Assembly: GCA_943787225.1 (NCBI GenBank) | Contig: CALSLP010000006.1 | Coordinates: 62,001-126,000, forward strand | DNA from: an uncultured Alphaproteobacteria bacterium | GTDB taxonomy: Bacteria > Pseudomonadota > Alphaproteobacteria > MPNO01 > UBA2964 | Length of the DNA stretch: 64,000 nt | Direction: 5' to 3' | In this document: positions 52,665 through 62,611 of the stretch, piece after piece | Layout: each line of letters starts with the position of its first letter | Position numbering within the stretch: the stretch's first letter is position 1 | Notes under the pieces: model-generated | Told to the model about the DNA's origin: nothing | The model's database searches: none | What the model saw: only the letters and a program-made list of their open reading frames with translations | Made by a program: the position numbers and the translations under genes

Positions 52665-53711
52665 TCAACCCGCCGTTGGATCGAGAATGATCTTTCCGGC
52701 AAGCACATCACCTTCCATCATACGATGCGCCGCCGGGGCTTCGCTTAACGGGAAGACTTTTTCGATCTTCGCTTTGAGCTTGCCCTCGCCCGCCAGAGAT
52801 ACTGTATCGCTAACGTTCTTGTCTGTGTTACCCGTGCTGCCGAAGATACGAATATTCTGATGATACAGAAACGCACAATCGAGCTCGACCTTGCCGCCGC
52901 CATGCGCGCCAGCTGTCACAAGTGTACCAAGCTTACGGAGACATTTGAGCGCCTTGGGCCAGGTTTTGGGATTTGAAATATTTTCAAACACCAAATCGAT
53001 GCCCTCACCACCCATATAGCCCCGAACCGCTTCGGTTAAATCCTGCTTGGCATAGTTAACACCAAAATCTGCACCGTACTCGCAACCGACAGCAACCCGT
53101 TCGTCAGACCCCGCCGCCGCGATCACGGTCGCACCAGCCGCCTTGGCAATTTGAATCCCGGTCAGGCCAAGCCCGCCGGCAGCCCCCATCACCAAAACAG
53201 TTTGTCCGGGCTGTAAATTGCCCGTATCGAACAACAAATGATGGGCCATCGGGCCATGCCGAAGCACAGCGGCCGCTTCTGCGAATTCCAGATTGCCGGG
53301 CAATTTCACAGCGACAGAAGCGGGAACTTTTACCAGCTCAGCCGCACCACCCCAACGCCCGACACCGAGCATCGTGCTCTTGCTACATTTCTTGAAGTCA
53401 CCGGCAGCGCAATGTTCGCAATCGAGGCAAGGCGCCCGCGACAATAGCGCGACACGGTCACCTGCGCTGACATTCGACACGCCAATGCCGACATCCCGTA
53501 CGATACCTGCCGGATCAACACCACCGATATGCGGCAGGACGACGCCCCGCTGAGTTTGTTCACCCGCCCGAACCGCGCAGTCGAGGACGCGGTTTACCGT
53601 TACCGCGTGAACCTCGACCACTATTTCGCCGGGGCCCGCTATTGGATCGTCGATGTCCTCATAACCGAGGACATCGGGCGACCCAAACTCCCGATAGATT
53701 GCGGCCTTCAT
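52665..53711 (-). CDS. Zinc-type alcohol dehydrogenase/quinone oxidoreductase family protein
   Basis: A 348-residue medium-chain dehydrogenase. The Rossmann motif is GAAGGLGLTG, and the structural-zinc Cys cluster reads CLDCEHCAAGDFKKC. FMTGxDPAG-like GGVDPAGIV is in the catalytic-zinc area. NADPH specificity is not obvious. It overlaps the upstream FAH gene by the four-base ATGA, a strong sign of translational coupling. Its substrate may be a product of that hydrolase or another step in the same pathway. Confidence 0.87.
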   Translation of the reverse strand: MKAAIYREFGSPDVLGYEDIDDPIAGPGEIVVEVHAVTVNRVLDCAVRAGEQTQRGVVLPHIGGVDPAGIVRDVGIGVSNVSAGDRVALLSRAPCLDCEHCAAGDFKKCSKSTMLGVGRWGGAAELVKVPASVAVKLPGNLEFAEAAAVLRHGPMAHHLLFDTGNLQPGQTVLVMGAAGGLGLTGIQIAKAAGATVIAAAGSDERVAVGCEYGADFGVNYAKQDLTEAVRGYMGGEGIDLVFENISNPKTWPKALKCLRKLGTLVTAGAHGGGKVELDCAFLYHQNIRIFGSTGNTDKNVSDTVSLAGEGKLKAKIEKVFPLSEAPAAHRMMEGDVLAGKIILDPTAG

Positions 53712-54580
53712 TCTGCGGCGCGCACCGTGACAGACATTTCGCCGATCAGATCACAGGCACAATGCATAACGTCACCGGGATGGACTTCGCTGACGCCCGG
53801 AGGGGAACCCGTGAACAGATAGTCACCTGGATGAATGGTGTAGAACTCCGAGGCGAACTCGATCAGGCGCGGCACATCAAAGATCAAGTCTTTGGTATGC
53901 GCGTCCTGTTGCAGATTGCCATTAAGATGAACTGTGAAAGGCACAGCACTCGGATCGGGGATTTCATCGGCGGTCACCATCCACGGGCCGACCGGCGCGT
54001 AGCCATCGCAAGATTTACGGAAGCTACGATCTTCTACGCCGCGAACCGTCATATCGAGACCAAGCGTGTAACCAGCCACATACTCCATCGCGTCTTCTTT
54101 CTTGATACGGCTTCCCGTTTTGCCAATGATAATGACAAACTCGACCTCATGATCGTTGCGACGATCGGGGAAACGGATTGCGACCCCTTCGCCAGGTCCA
54201 ACAACGGCGGAGTTCGCTTTCAGGAAGATACCCTGATTCTGGATGCCCGGCGGCCGGTGGGGGCCTTTGTCTTCGCCCGTGATATGCGGCTGGGCAGCCA
54301 TCTCTGCGACATGCGCTTCATAGTTGACGGGGGCGGCCATTGTTTTGCATTGCCGGGCAATCGGCGGCAACAGACTGACATCTTCGACGGCAATGCCGGG
54401 CGCGGCTGCGGCGGCGGCTTCCATCCTGTCGCGATATTCCGGCAGGGCGGCGATGACCGCATCACCCAACATGTCATAACGTGCTTTACTGCGGATTTCG
54501 GTCTGGATGTCTGTAATGTCACGGATCGTGCCATCGACCACGACACCAAGCCGGTCTTCGTTAAAGCGGCAAATTTTCAT
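53708..54580 (-). CDS. Fumarylacetoacetate hydrolase family protein
   Basis: A 290-residue FAH-fold enzyme, the family that cleaves or decarboxylates oxo-acid products of aromatic ring cleavage. The metal-binding HDVExxE-like region is visible as DHEVEFVIIIGKTGSRI; other segments are PRLIEFASEFYTIHPGDYLFTGSP and GPHRPPGIQNQGIFLKAN. It overlaps the zinc dehydrogenase start by four bases. The pair fits a catabolic operon. Substrate unknown. Confidence 0.88.
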   Translation of the reverse strand: MKICRFNEDRLGVVVDGTIRDITDIQTEIRSKARYDMLGDAVIAALPEYRDRMEAAAAAAPGIAVEDVSLLPPIARQCKTMAAPVNYEAHVAEMAAQPHITGEDKGPHRPPGIQNQGIFLKANSAVVGPGEGVAIRFPDRRNDHEVEFVIIIGKTGSRIKKEDAMEYVAGYTLGLDMTVRGVEDRSFRKSCDGYAPVGPWMVTADEIPDPSAVPFTVHLNGNLQQDAHTKDLIFDVPRLIEFASEFYTIHPGDYLFTGSPPGVSEVHPGDVMHCACDLIGEMSVTVRAAE

Positions 54581-54799
54581 AATCTTACTCCCTGTTCTGC
54601 TATTTCTCTTCGCTGGGAAATCCGGCGATAAATTCCTGACCCCATTTAATCAGTCGTTTCATAAAAAGAAAACGCCCGCTCGAAATAATTGGTGAGAATG
54701 TGAAATAGAGCGATCTCCCTTGGCAGAAACAAAGTTGCGTATTAGCCTCTTTGAAAGGGTGCCCGTCTATTGGCGCATGACATCTTAATCGAGGGAAAT

Positions 54800-55710
54800 A
54801 TGGCAGAACCACAAGTCACAAGCTTACGAAGCATCGAATACAATGTTCCTGACCTGGCCAAGACCAGCCGTTTCTACGAACTCTGCTGGGGGCTCAAAAA
54901 GTCGCCGAAGAAGATGGCACAAATTACTTCCGGGCCACTGGTGCTGAGCACCACATTGTTGTTCTGCATGAAGGCGGTAAGGCGAGTGTCAACCGTGTGA
55001 ATTTTTCAGCCCAGGACAGTGCCGCTGTAGACGGCCTCCACGCCAAATTATCGGGACTTGGAATCACAACCGACGGCGATCCTAAAAACATTTCAGGACC
55101 TGGCGGCGGCTACGGCTTTGGCTTTACTGATCGTGACGGCCTGAACTATGCGATTAGTTCTGATGTCGCCGTGCATTCAGATACAGAGATGGTAGGCGAC
55201 CGGCCCTTCAAGCTCAGTCATGTCGTTCTCAATTCCGACAAGGTCGAAGATCAAACTGACTTTTATCGCGATGTTCTGGGCTTCCGCGTCAGCGACCGGA
55301 CAGAACGGATGAACTTCATCCGCTGTAGCCCGGATCATCACAGTATTGCCTTCGCCCATAACGAAGGTCCCTCACTCAACCACGCAGCCTTTGAGGTTCC
55401 AGACTTTGATGCACTAATGACGGGCGCTGGCCGCATGAAGCAAAAAGGCTTTCCAGTACAATGGGGCGTCGGCCGTCACGGACCAGGCAATAATGTATTC
55501 GGCTATTTCTTTGAACCAAACGGCATGGTGATTGAATACACTGCAGAGGTCGAACAGGTAGACGAAGACGCCTACATAACAGGCACACCGGAAGACTGGG
55601 CCAAGAGAGTACAAGGACCAGACCGCTGGGGCTTCGCTGATCCACCGACGCCATTGTTACGGCAATGCATGGGTGGTGACCCACAAGCGCCGCAAGTCGA
55701 CATCTTTTGA
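54800..55710 (+). CDS. VOC-fold extradiol-dioxygenase-like protein, frameshifted
   Basis: Two VOC domains in tandem resemble extradiol ring-cleavage dioxygenases. The likely iron ligands are His in FKLSHVVLNSDK, His in SLNHAAFEVPDF and Glu in GMVIEYTAEVEQVD, with a catalytic-type His in DHHSIAFAHN. The first frame reads MAEPQVTSLRSIEYNVPDLA to WGLKK, then breaks at the five-A run 54896-54900; adding one base joins VAEEDGTNYFRATGAEHH and VNRVNFSA. This gives about 303 residues. It could cleave an aromatic diol and feed the hydratase or hydrolases in this window; the substrate is inferred. Confidence 0.82.
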
Positions 55711-55716
55711 AAGTAG

Positions 55717-55788
55717 GGCTACGCGGCTGAACAGTCAGTAAGGATTGTCCGGTTCACCCCTTGCATGGCTTTTTGGCATGGCGTAGCC
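55717..55788 (+). repeat. Inverted repeat after the VOC dioxygenase gene
   Basis: GGCTACGC (55717-55724) and GCGTAGCC (55781-55788) could pair around a long loop, and TCTTTTAT follows. It might end the VOC transcript, but the 56-base loop makes an ordinary terminator uncertain. The rest of the 191-base gap before the binding-protein gene shows nothing else clear. Confidence 0.3.
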
Positions 55789-55901
55789 TCTTTTATACGG
55801 GAGCATGAAATCAAATCAATTAGCGTGCTCCTAACCCTGCCAGGTCAACAATTGGCCTGCAGGAACGCAACATTAAAGGGTTCTAAGGGAGGATTCGAAA
55901 C

Positions 55902-57003
55902 ATGAATTTATTAAAGCATTCAGCGTTAGGCATTATGGCCGTGGCCGCTGCGACGGTTGGTCTTAACGCGACAGCAGATGCCCAATACTTTAAAGGCAAA
56001 CGCGTCAACATCATCATCAACTATGGCGCCGGTGGTAACACCGATATTCAGGGCCGCATGGTCATGCGCCATATGAAAAAATACATTAAGGGCAATCCTC
56101 GCCTGGTATTCCGTCATGTCTCTGGCGCCGGTGGCGTCGTTGGCGCCAACTTCCTTGGCTGAAGCCGGCAAGACCAATGGCACCATGATGGGCGTGTTCA
56201 CAATCCCGATCATGGCTCAGGTCATGAAGACCCCTGAGCTTCGCGTCGATCTTTCCGCGTTCCATTATGTTGGTGCCGTCGGTCAACAAACTATTGGCCA
56301 CATTCGGAAAGACGCTATTCCGGGCAAGACAATCAATAACTGGAAAGACATGATCGCCAATGAAACCCATCCTATTCGGACGGGTGGTCATGGCCCAACG
56401 AGTAGTAAGGATTTACGGACCCGTCTTTTATTCCAGGCAATGAAGATTCCTTTGAAACATGTCACCGGGTATAAATCCGGCGGTCAGATTCGCGCCGCGA
56501 TTCTGAAGGATGAGCTGGATATGACTGCAGATTCTCTGGCTGGTTATTATGGCCGGGTTCATGCTCAGCTGATCAAACCTGGAATTTCCGTGCCGATCTG
56601 GCATATCGGAACACCAGGCCCGAACAACACGATCCTGCATTCGCCATCTGTTCCTAAAGACATTCCGAGCTTCCAGGAAGTTTACGAAGCCAAGTTCGGT
56701 AAGGGTGCCCGCCCAGACCGTCTTATCTGGAATGCGATCAGAACAATCGGCGCATCACGTGAAATGCTTCGAATCCTGGTCTTCCGCAAAGGAACCGACC
56801 CTCAGGCTGTCTCTGAAATGCGGGCCGCTTGGGACAAAACCATGGTCGATAAGGAATTCCTTGCCGATTACAAAAAAGTCAATGGCAGCGCCTTCGGTGG
56901 ACTCACCGGTGCCGAGGCCCAGAAGTACATCAAATCCATCGTCGATGTACCGAAGGATCTTGAGAAGTTCCTGCTCGATTATGCTAACGCCGCCAGAGGC
57001 TAG
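55902..57003 (+). CDS. TctC-like tripartite tricarboxylate transporter binding protein, frameshifted
   Basis: This is the periplasmic binding component of a tripartite tricarboxylate-type transporter. The N-terminal signal peptide runs to about ATADAQ, followed by the VNIIINYGAGGNTDIQGR region typical of TctC proteins. The frame stops after GANFLG; the next frame resumes at LAEAGKTNGTMMGVFTIP. Removing one G at 56157-56158 gives 366 residues, including VTGYKSGGQIRAAILKDELD. A GGGAGGA site precedes the ATG. It is followed by the TctA-TctB fusion on the same strand, with a hairpin between. Confidence 0.88.
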
Positions 57004-57031
57004 GCCTAATCAACTAACGTAGAACTATGAT

Positions 57032-57055
57032 GGGGACGTCCGGCCGGACGTCCCC
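57032..57055 (+). terminator. Intercistronic GC palindrome between tctC and tctA-like genes
   Basis: A perfect 24-base palindrome, GGGGACGTCCGG followed by its complement, lies 28 bases after the binding-protein stop. There is no U-run after it. Such hairpins often raise the level of the binding-protein message over the downstream membrane genes, or cause partial termination. Confidence 0.6.
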
Positions 57056-57083
57056 ACTTCATCCATCTAAAAGGTAGACCGCC

Positions 57084-59099
57084 ATGACATTTATGGAAGC
57101 GGTTCTGGACGGATTACGGCTCGTCCTTGTTTGGCCTGCCCCAGGGTACATGCTGCTGGGCGTCGCAATAGGAATGTTTTTTGGTGCTGTTCCAGGTCTC
57201 GGTGGCCTCGTCGGCATGGCAATCATCCTGCCTTTTACCTTTGGAATGGAACCCAACGTCGCCTTTGCCTTTATTCTCGGCATGTACGCGGTTACCACGA
57301 CAGCCGACACATTATCTTCAGTTCTTCTCGGTATACCGGGAACGGCAGCCTCTCAGGCGACAATCCTCGACGGCTACCCGATGGCCCAGCGTGGTGAAGC
57401 GTCACGTGCCCTCGGAGCGGCCTATACCGTTTCCATGATCGGCGGTGTCCTGGGCGCCGTTTTTCTCGCCGCTTCTATCCCCTTAGTCCGACCAATTATT
57501 CTGTCCTTCTCCGAACCCGAATTTTTCGCCCTCGCCGTCCTTGGCCTTACCATGGTTGCCTCTCTCAGCGGCAAATCCATTTTCAAAGGAACCGCCGCCG
57601 CCTGCTTCGGACTGATGCTTGCAACGATAGGCTTCGCCGAGTTTGGTGGCGTCCGACGATTCTGGTTTGGACATAACTTCCTCCTGGAAGGGCTGCCGAT
57701 TGTTCCTTACGTGCTCGGCATGTTCGCGATACCGGAAGTCCTCGAGCTCGCTGTTCGTAACACCTCCATCTCACGCGTTCAGCGCCAAGAGGTGGAAACA
57801 GGTGGCATTCTCGCCGGCATGAAAGATGCGGCCAAGCATTGGTGGCTCGGCCTGCGCTGTACCGTAATCGGTGTGTATATCGGTATGCTGCCAGGTCTTG
57901 GTGGATCCATCGTCGACTGGGTTGCCTATGGTCACGCTGCTCAAAGTGAAAAGAATAACGAGAACTTTGGCAAAGGCGACGTCCGTGGTGTCATAGCGCC
58001 AGAAGCCGCCAATAATGCCATGAAGGGCGGCGCACTCCTCCCGACAATCGCTTTCGCCATCCCGGGCAGTGCCTCGATGGCAATCCTGCTCAGCGCTTTC
58101 TTAATTCAGGGGCTTGAGCCCGGTCCACAAATGTTGACCGAAAAACTGAACATCACATTCACACTGGTCTGGACGCTGGTTATTGCAAACGTTGCCGGTG
58201 CCGTCATTTTGCTCCTTTGGGGTAGCCAGGCGTCGAAGATCACCTATTTGCAGGGCCATATTATCGTCCCCGGCATTATGCTGGTCGTCTTTATGGGCGC
58301 CTGGGTCGGCAATGGTACGCTCGGCAACTGGATCGTTCTGCTTGTCTTTGGATTTATCGGTTATTTCATGAAATTGGGGGGCTGGCCTCGACCGCCCATT
58401 GTACTTGGATTCGTGCTCGGCAAAATCATGGAAGAAGCCTTGAACATTGCCATGCAGACCCATGGCACCGGATCATTCACCAGACCTATTGTTCTGATTA
58501 TTATGGTGCTGGTTATCGTTACCATCATCAGTGCCGTTCGGAAACAACGGAAGAAAAGCAAGCTTATCCCAATCGTTCAAGCCAAAGAAACCGGCGCGGC
58601 ACCAATGGTCTCGGAAGAAGGCGGCAAGGACTGTCCGCCGGCTTCCTGGCCGGTATCAGTGGTATTGCTTGGGATTTTTGTCTACTGCTTCATTGAGGCA
58701 ACGGCATGGTCCTTCTCACCGCGAATTTTCCCGCACACCGTCGCTATTGCCGGGTTTATTCTCGCGGGCGGCGCGCTGATCTTTGACCTAAAAGGAATGG
58801 CCGCCATGCGCGCCGGTACGGCGGGACCAGATGTCGTTGGTATCGATGGTGCCTACTTCCGGAAGAGTATGTATTACCTCTCCTGGATGGTCGGGATCTT
58901 TGTTCTCACCCTGATCATCGGACAGTTCCCAACACTGATACTGTTCATCGGGCTTTACCTGAAATTCTGGGGGAATTTTGGCTGGAAGGTTATTCTGGGG
59001 TACATGGTTGGCGCCACGATCTTCCTGTTAGTCATGTTCAACGAAATCGTCCCAGTGCTCTGGTATGAACCAGCGCATCTACCGTCATTCTTCACATGA
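57084..59099 (+). CDS. Fused TctA-TctB tripartite tricarboxylate transporter membrane protein
   Basis: This 671-residue membrane protein joins both transmembrane components. Residues up to about 500 form the large TctA unit, with the repeated GxxPGLGG motif in GMFFGAVPGLGGLVGM and GMLPGLGGSIVDW. After a Lys-rich linker (RKQRKKSKL, residues near 490), the last 150 residues contain the four-helix TctB unit, starting near CPPASWPVSVVLLGI. It forms a transport operon with the upstream TctC-like gene, probably for dicarboxylates, tricarboxylates or aromatic acids. Confidence 0.9.
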   Translation: MTFMEAVLDGLRLVLVWPAPGYMLLGVAIGMFFGAVPGLGGLVGMAIILPFTFGMEPNVAFAFILGMYAVTTTADTLSSVLLGIPGTAASQATILDGYPMAQRGEASRALGAAYTVSMIGGVLGAVFLAASIPLVRPIILSFSEPEFFALAVLGLTMVASLSGKSIFKGTAAACFGLMLATIGFAEFGGVRRFWFGHNFLLEGLPIVPYVLGMFAIPEVLELAVRNTSISRVQRQEVETGGILAGMKDAAKHWWLGLRCTVIGVYIGMLPGLGGSIVDWVAYGHAAQSEKNNENFGKGDVRGVIAPEAANNAMKGGALLPTIAFAIPGSASMAILLSAFLIQGLEPGPQMLTEKLNITFTLVWTLVIANVAGAVILLLWGSQASKITYLQGHIIVPGIMLVVFMGAWVGNGTLGNWIVLLVFGFIGYFMKLGGWPRPPIVLGFVLGKIMEEALNIAMQTHGTGSFTRPIVLIIMVLVIVTIISAVRKQRKKSKLIPIVQAKETGAAPMVSEEGGKDCPPASWPVSVVLLGIFVYCFIEATAWSFSPRIFPHTVAIAGFILAGGALIFDLKGMAAMRAGTAGPDVVGIDGAYFRKSMYYLSWMVGIFVLTLIIGQFPTLILFIGLYLKFWGNFGWKVILGYMVGATIFLLVMFNEIVPVLWYEPAHLPSFFT

Positions 59100-59107
59100 C
59101 CGGGATA

Positions 59108-60013
59108 TTATAAAACCGGTTTGCCGCCCCCTGTATCTGACTTTGCCAGATACAGGGCGGCACCGAAGATGACAGCACCACCAAGCCAAACCCATAGGTC
59201 TGGTACTTCCTGAAATACAGCAAAGCCAAGTGCTGCACCGAATGGCAGACGCATAAAAATAAACGGGAAGACTGCCGTTGCATCCGTTGCCGCAAAAGCA
59301 CGTCCAAGGAACCGCTGATTGAGCGTCGCGAGCGCGGCGATCACAACCAGCATGCCGAGCTCATAAAGATTGGGCCATTGCCAATCGAAGAGCGCCCCAA
59401 TGAGGATAAGGGGTGTCATGTAGATTGCATGAAAGAACACGACCTTGTCGGGTGCATCGGAACGCGTGGCAAATTTCATCAACGCCCCACTCCCCGATGC
59501 AAAGAGCGCAGAACACAAGACCAGAACCGCGCCAATACTGATCTCCTGAAAACCCGGACGAATAATAATCAACGCCCCGGCGAACCCTGCCAACAGAGCG
59601 AATACCCTATTCACGTGGAACCGCTCGCCGAGAAACATCATGGCCAGCATCATGCCGAATAAAGGCGTCGTGAAGGTCAGTGCCTGTGCGTCCGCTATCT
59701 CCATGAGGGCAACCCCCGGGAAAAAGCACATGACAAACCCTGCCCCTGTCATGCCCCGGACCATATAAACTTTGTGATTTTTCGAATTCCAGATACTCGG
59801 CCCGGTACGGAGTGCAAAGGGCACCATCAACAGGAATGAAAAGAAGGCGCGAAAAAATCCGATTTCAAGCGGCGGGATATCCGTTGCCAAAAGCCTGATT
59901 GTAAGCGCCATCGTGGCAAAGGACGCGCAGGCCAGGCACATCCAAATGGCACCACGTGCCGTGGCCGGTAAGACGGCAAAAGAAGAGGCGATACGCTTCA
60001 CCGGAAATTCCAA
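59108..60013 (-). CDS. EamA-type DMT superfamily permease
   Basis: A 301-residue inner-membrane protein of the drug/metabolite transporter superfamily. Two EamA halves of five helices each can be followed, the first with IGFFRAFFSFLLMVPFALRTG and the second with VVFFHAIYMTPLILIGALF. It converges on the TctA-TctB gene, with eight bases between the stops. The exported or imported substrate is unknown. Confidence 0.86.
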   Translation of the reverse strand: MEFPVKRIASSFAVLPATARGAIWMCLACASFATMALTIRLLATDIPPLEIGFFRAFFSFLLMVPFALRTGPSIWNSKNHKVYMVRGMTGAGFVMCFFPGVALMEIADAQALTFTTPLFGMMLAMMFLGERFHVNRVFALLAGFAGALIIIRPGFQEISIGAVLVLCSALFASGSGALMKFATRSDAPDKVVFFHAIYMTPLILIGALFDWQWPNLYELGMLVVIAALATLNQRFLGRAFAATDATAVFPFIFMRLPFGAALGFAVFQEVPDLWVWLGGAVIFGAALYLAKSDTGGGKPVL

Positions 60014-60060
60014 CCGGGACCGTATCGCCTCATATCACTTATTAAGATATGGATCGCTTA

Positions 60061-60807
60061 CTATCCGTTCATCTCTGCACTGTAGCCACCATCGACGAAC
60101 AGATTCTCGCCATAGATGAAGGAGGCTTCGTCGCTCGCCATGAAGCTAACTGCCGTTGCAAGCTCTTCCGGCCGACCCGGGCGATGCAGCATGTTGGTCA
60201 CGAAACGATCAGGATCAAATTCTTCCTTACCGACCGGAGAACCAATACGATTGGGAACTACCGAGTTCACGCGAATGCCATACTCTGCATATTGTGATGC
60301 GATAGCGCGCATGAGATTGGCAACACCGCCCTTGGCAGCGCAATACGCAACCGCGCTGTTCCGGCCCTTAAAACCCGATGTTGAACCGATATTCACCATG
60401 GCACCACCGTCGCCCTGCTCGATCATCTGTTCGCCAACATATTTGCAGGTCAGGAACTGACTGGTGAGCGTGACATCGATCGTCTTCTGGAAATCAGCGA
60501 GGGTACATTCACGGATCGTCAGATTGTCCGAAATCGCAACATTGTTGACCAGCGTATCGATACGGCCAAATGCCTTTACAGTCTCGGCGATCATGTTTTT
60601 AACCGAGTCTTCATCGGCTACATTGGCCTTAACAAAGACAGCGCAGCCCGGGTTTGTGGCGTTAATCCGGTCAGCAACTTCCTGACCGCGATCATCAAGA
60701 TCAACGACGGCGACTTTCGCGCCCTCTTTTACAAATAGTTTGGCGGTTTCTTCGCCAATATTCCGGCCTGCGCCGGTTACGATGACGACTTTATCCTGAT
60801 GTCTCAT
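60061..60807 (-). CDS. Short-chain dehydrogenase/reductase (SDR)
   Basis: A 248-residue NAD(P)-dependent SDR. I begin at the ATG giving MRHQDKVVIVTGAGRNIG, which has an AAAGGGAG-type site; the 46 upstream codons are not SDR-like. Motifs include TGAGRNIGEE, NNVA and the catalytic-region YCAAKGGV. The C-terminus reads GENLFVDGGYSAEMNG. It is 47 bases upstream of the EamA permease gene on the same strand. Substrate unknown. Confidence 0.86.
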   Translation of the reverse strand: MRHQDKVVIVTGAGRNIGEETAKLFVKEGAKVAVVDLDDRGQEVADRINATNPGCAVFVKANVADEDSVKNMIAETVKAFGRIDTLVNNVAISDNLTIRECTLADFQKTIDVTLTSQFLTCKYVGEQMIEQGDGGAMVNIGSTSGFKGRNSAVAYCAAKGGVANLMRAIASQYAEYGIRVNSVVPNRIGSPVGKEEFDPDRFVTNMLHRPGRPEELATAVSFMASDEASFIYGENLFVDGGYSAEMNG

Positions 60808-61051
60808 TGCGCTCCCTTTCGTTCGCTGTTGTAGTATTCGTTGATGCGGCGGATTGAACAGGTCGACTCGTTCAAAGTCAATGGAACGGCGATAAATACG
60901 CGCTGTTATCCCGATAATTTGGAATTCCTCTGCCACTGGCGCCACCGCAATCTCTGGTGTAAAACCATTTGTGAACGAATAAATTTAAAAAGGCTTTGCT
61001 TGCCGGATATCCGGTGGTGACAAAGCCCGTTTTCGACAGATGGAGAAGAAA

Positions 61052-62530
61052 ATGGACGATTCAAGCAGTGCACCTTTAGCAAATGATCAGGCCGGCTATC
61101 GAGGTCTGCGCGACTGGATTGAAAAGGTCGACGGGTTTGGTGAATTGCTGCGTATCGACAATGCCAGCTGGGACGCCGAAATGGGCAGCATCACGCAGAT
61201 GATGACCGAAAAAAGCCGCGGCAACGCACCGGCTCTCTTATTCGATAACGTCCCCGGTTATGAAGAAGGTTTTCGGACACTTTATGGTTCGTTGTCTTCC
61301 GTCCGTCGCGTTGCCCTGACGTTGGGCCTGCCGCTTGAACATGAGCGCAAGGTCGATATCGTCCAGCAATATTATAGCCGCATGCAGGGCATGGAGCTGA
61401 TCCCGCCCAAAATGGTCGAGACCGGCCCCGTGATGGAGAACATCATGGAAGGCGATGATATTGATGTTTTGAAATTCCCTGTCCCCCGCCATCATGAACA
61501 GGACAAGGCGCGCTATATCGGCACCGCCAACTGCGTCATTACAAAAGACCCTGATAACGGCTCGTACAATGTCGGCACCTATCGCAACCAGGTTTATGAT
61601 GCCAAGACCATTGGCTGCCAGATTACTGAAGGCAAGCACGGCAGAATTCATCGCGACAAATATTTTGAGCGCGGCGAAGAATGTAAGTTCGTTATTCTGG
61701 TTGGTGAAGACCCGTTGCTGTACATGCTGTCGGCGAGTCCCCTGCCGGACGGCGTTTGCGAACTCGATTTCGCCGGCGGCCTGCGCGGCGAAGCGATCGA
61801 ATGCATCACCGGACCTTATACAGGCTTCCCCATTCCAGCAGATGCTGAGATCGCCATCGAAGGTGTTGCGCGTCCCGGTAAGGTCAAACAGGAAGGCCCG
61901 TTCGGCGAGTGGATGGGTTATTACTCGGATGACTCCGTGCCGCGGGCCTATGTCGAGATCAAGACGATCCTGCATCGGAATAAACCAATCATCTGCTGCG
62001 CCCCCCAGCATAAGCCTGTCGACGAAACGGGTCTGCTGAAAGGCATTGCCGGTGCCGCCGAAATCTGGCGCGCACTGGAAGCCTGTGGCCTCCCGGATAT
62101 CAAAGGCGTCTGGAACCATGAAGGTGGCCCGGCAACGCGTTTCACCGCGATTCAGATCAAGCAGCGCTATCCCGGCCATGCCCGGAACGTGCTGCACGTT
62201 GCCTCAAACTGTCAGGGCGGTGCATATGCCGGTAAATGGACCGTGGTTGTTGATGACGACATCGACGCTGGCGATCTAGATCAAGTCCTTTGGGCGATGA
62301 GTACAAGGTTCGATCCAAGAGTTGATATTGATCTTATTCAAAAAGCCTGGGCATCGGGACGAGATCCGCTCGTACAACCTGGCAATTTCAACAGCCGCAT
62401 CCTGATCGATGCCTGTATCCCCTACGACCAGTATCTCAAGGGCACGTTCCCGGCGGTCGTGGATGTCAGTGACGAGCTTCGGCAAAAGATGAAAGAAAAA
62501 TTCAGCCACCTGCCTTTCCCCAAGGATTAA
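61052..62530 (+). CDS. UbiD family (de)carboxylase
   Basis: UbiD enzymes use prenylated FMN to decarboxylate or carboxylate aromatic and unsaturated acids. The 492-residue protein shows the family's GTANCVITKDP, the LVGEDPLLYMLSASPLPDG region and, in EGPFGEWMGYY, the two active-site Glu spaced five residues apart. I start at the second ATG because GGAGAAG lies before it; the frame also allows an ATG four codons earlier. No UbiX flavin prenyltransferase is in this window. An EutA-like ATPase gene follows 81 bases downstream on the same strand. Confidence 0.9.
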   Translation: MDDSSSAPLANDQAGYRGLRDWIEKVDGFGELLRIDNASWDAEMGSITQMMTEKSRGNAPALLFDNVPGYEEGFRTLYGSLSSVRRVALTLGLPLEHERKVDIVQQYYSRMQGMELIPPKMVETGPVMENIMEGDDIDVLKFPVPRHHEQDKARYIGTANCVITKDPDNGSYNVGTYRNQVYDAKTIGCQITEGKHGRIHRDKYFERGEECKFVILVGEDPLLYMLSASPLPDGVCELDFAGGLRGEAIECITGPYTGFPIPADAEIAIEGVARPGKVKQEGPFGEWMGYYSDDSVPRAYVEIKTILHRNKPIICCAPQHKPVDETGLLKGIAGAAEIWRALEACGLPDIKGVWNHEGGPATRFTAIQIKQRYPGHARNVLHVASNCQGGAYAGKWTVVVDDDIDAGDLDQVLWAMSTRFDPRVDIDLIQKAWASGRDPLVQPGNFNSRILIDACIPYDQYLKGTFPAVVDVSDELRQKMKEKFSHLPFPKD

Positions 62531-62611
62531 GGCAGGCGACTTCAATATCGTGCGGCGGGATCAATCCCGCCGTATCCATATCGATGAAATCGAGAGCAAG
62601 AGGACTTGGAC

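Noticed and set aside
61238..62197. 319-codon frame antisense to the UbiD gene
   Set aside because: Antisense to a conserved family protein, with no recognisable features of its own.
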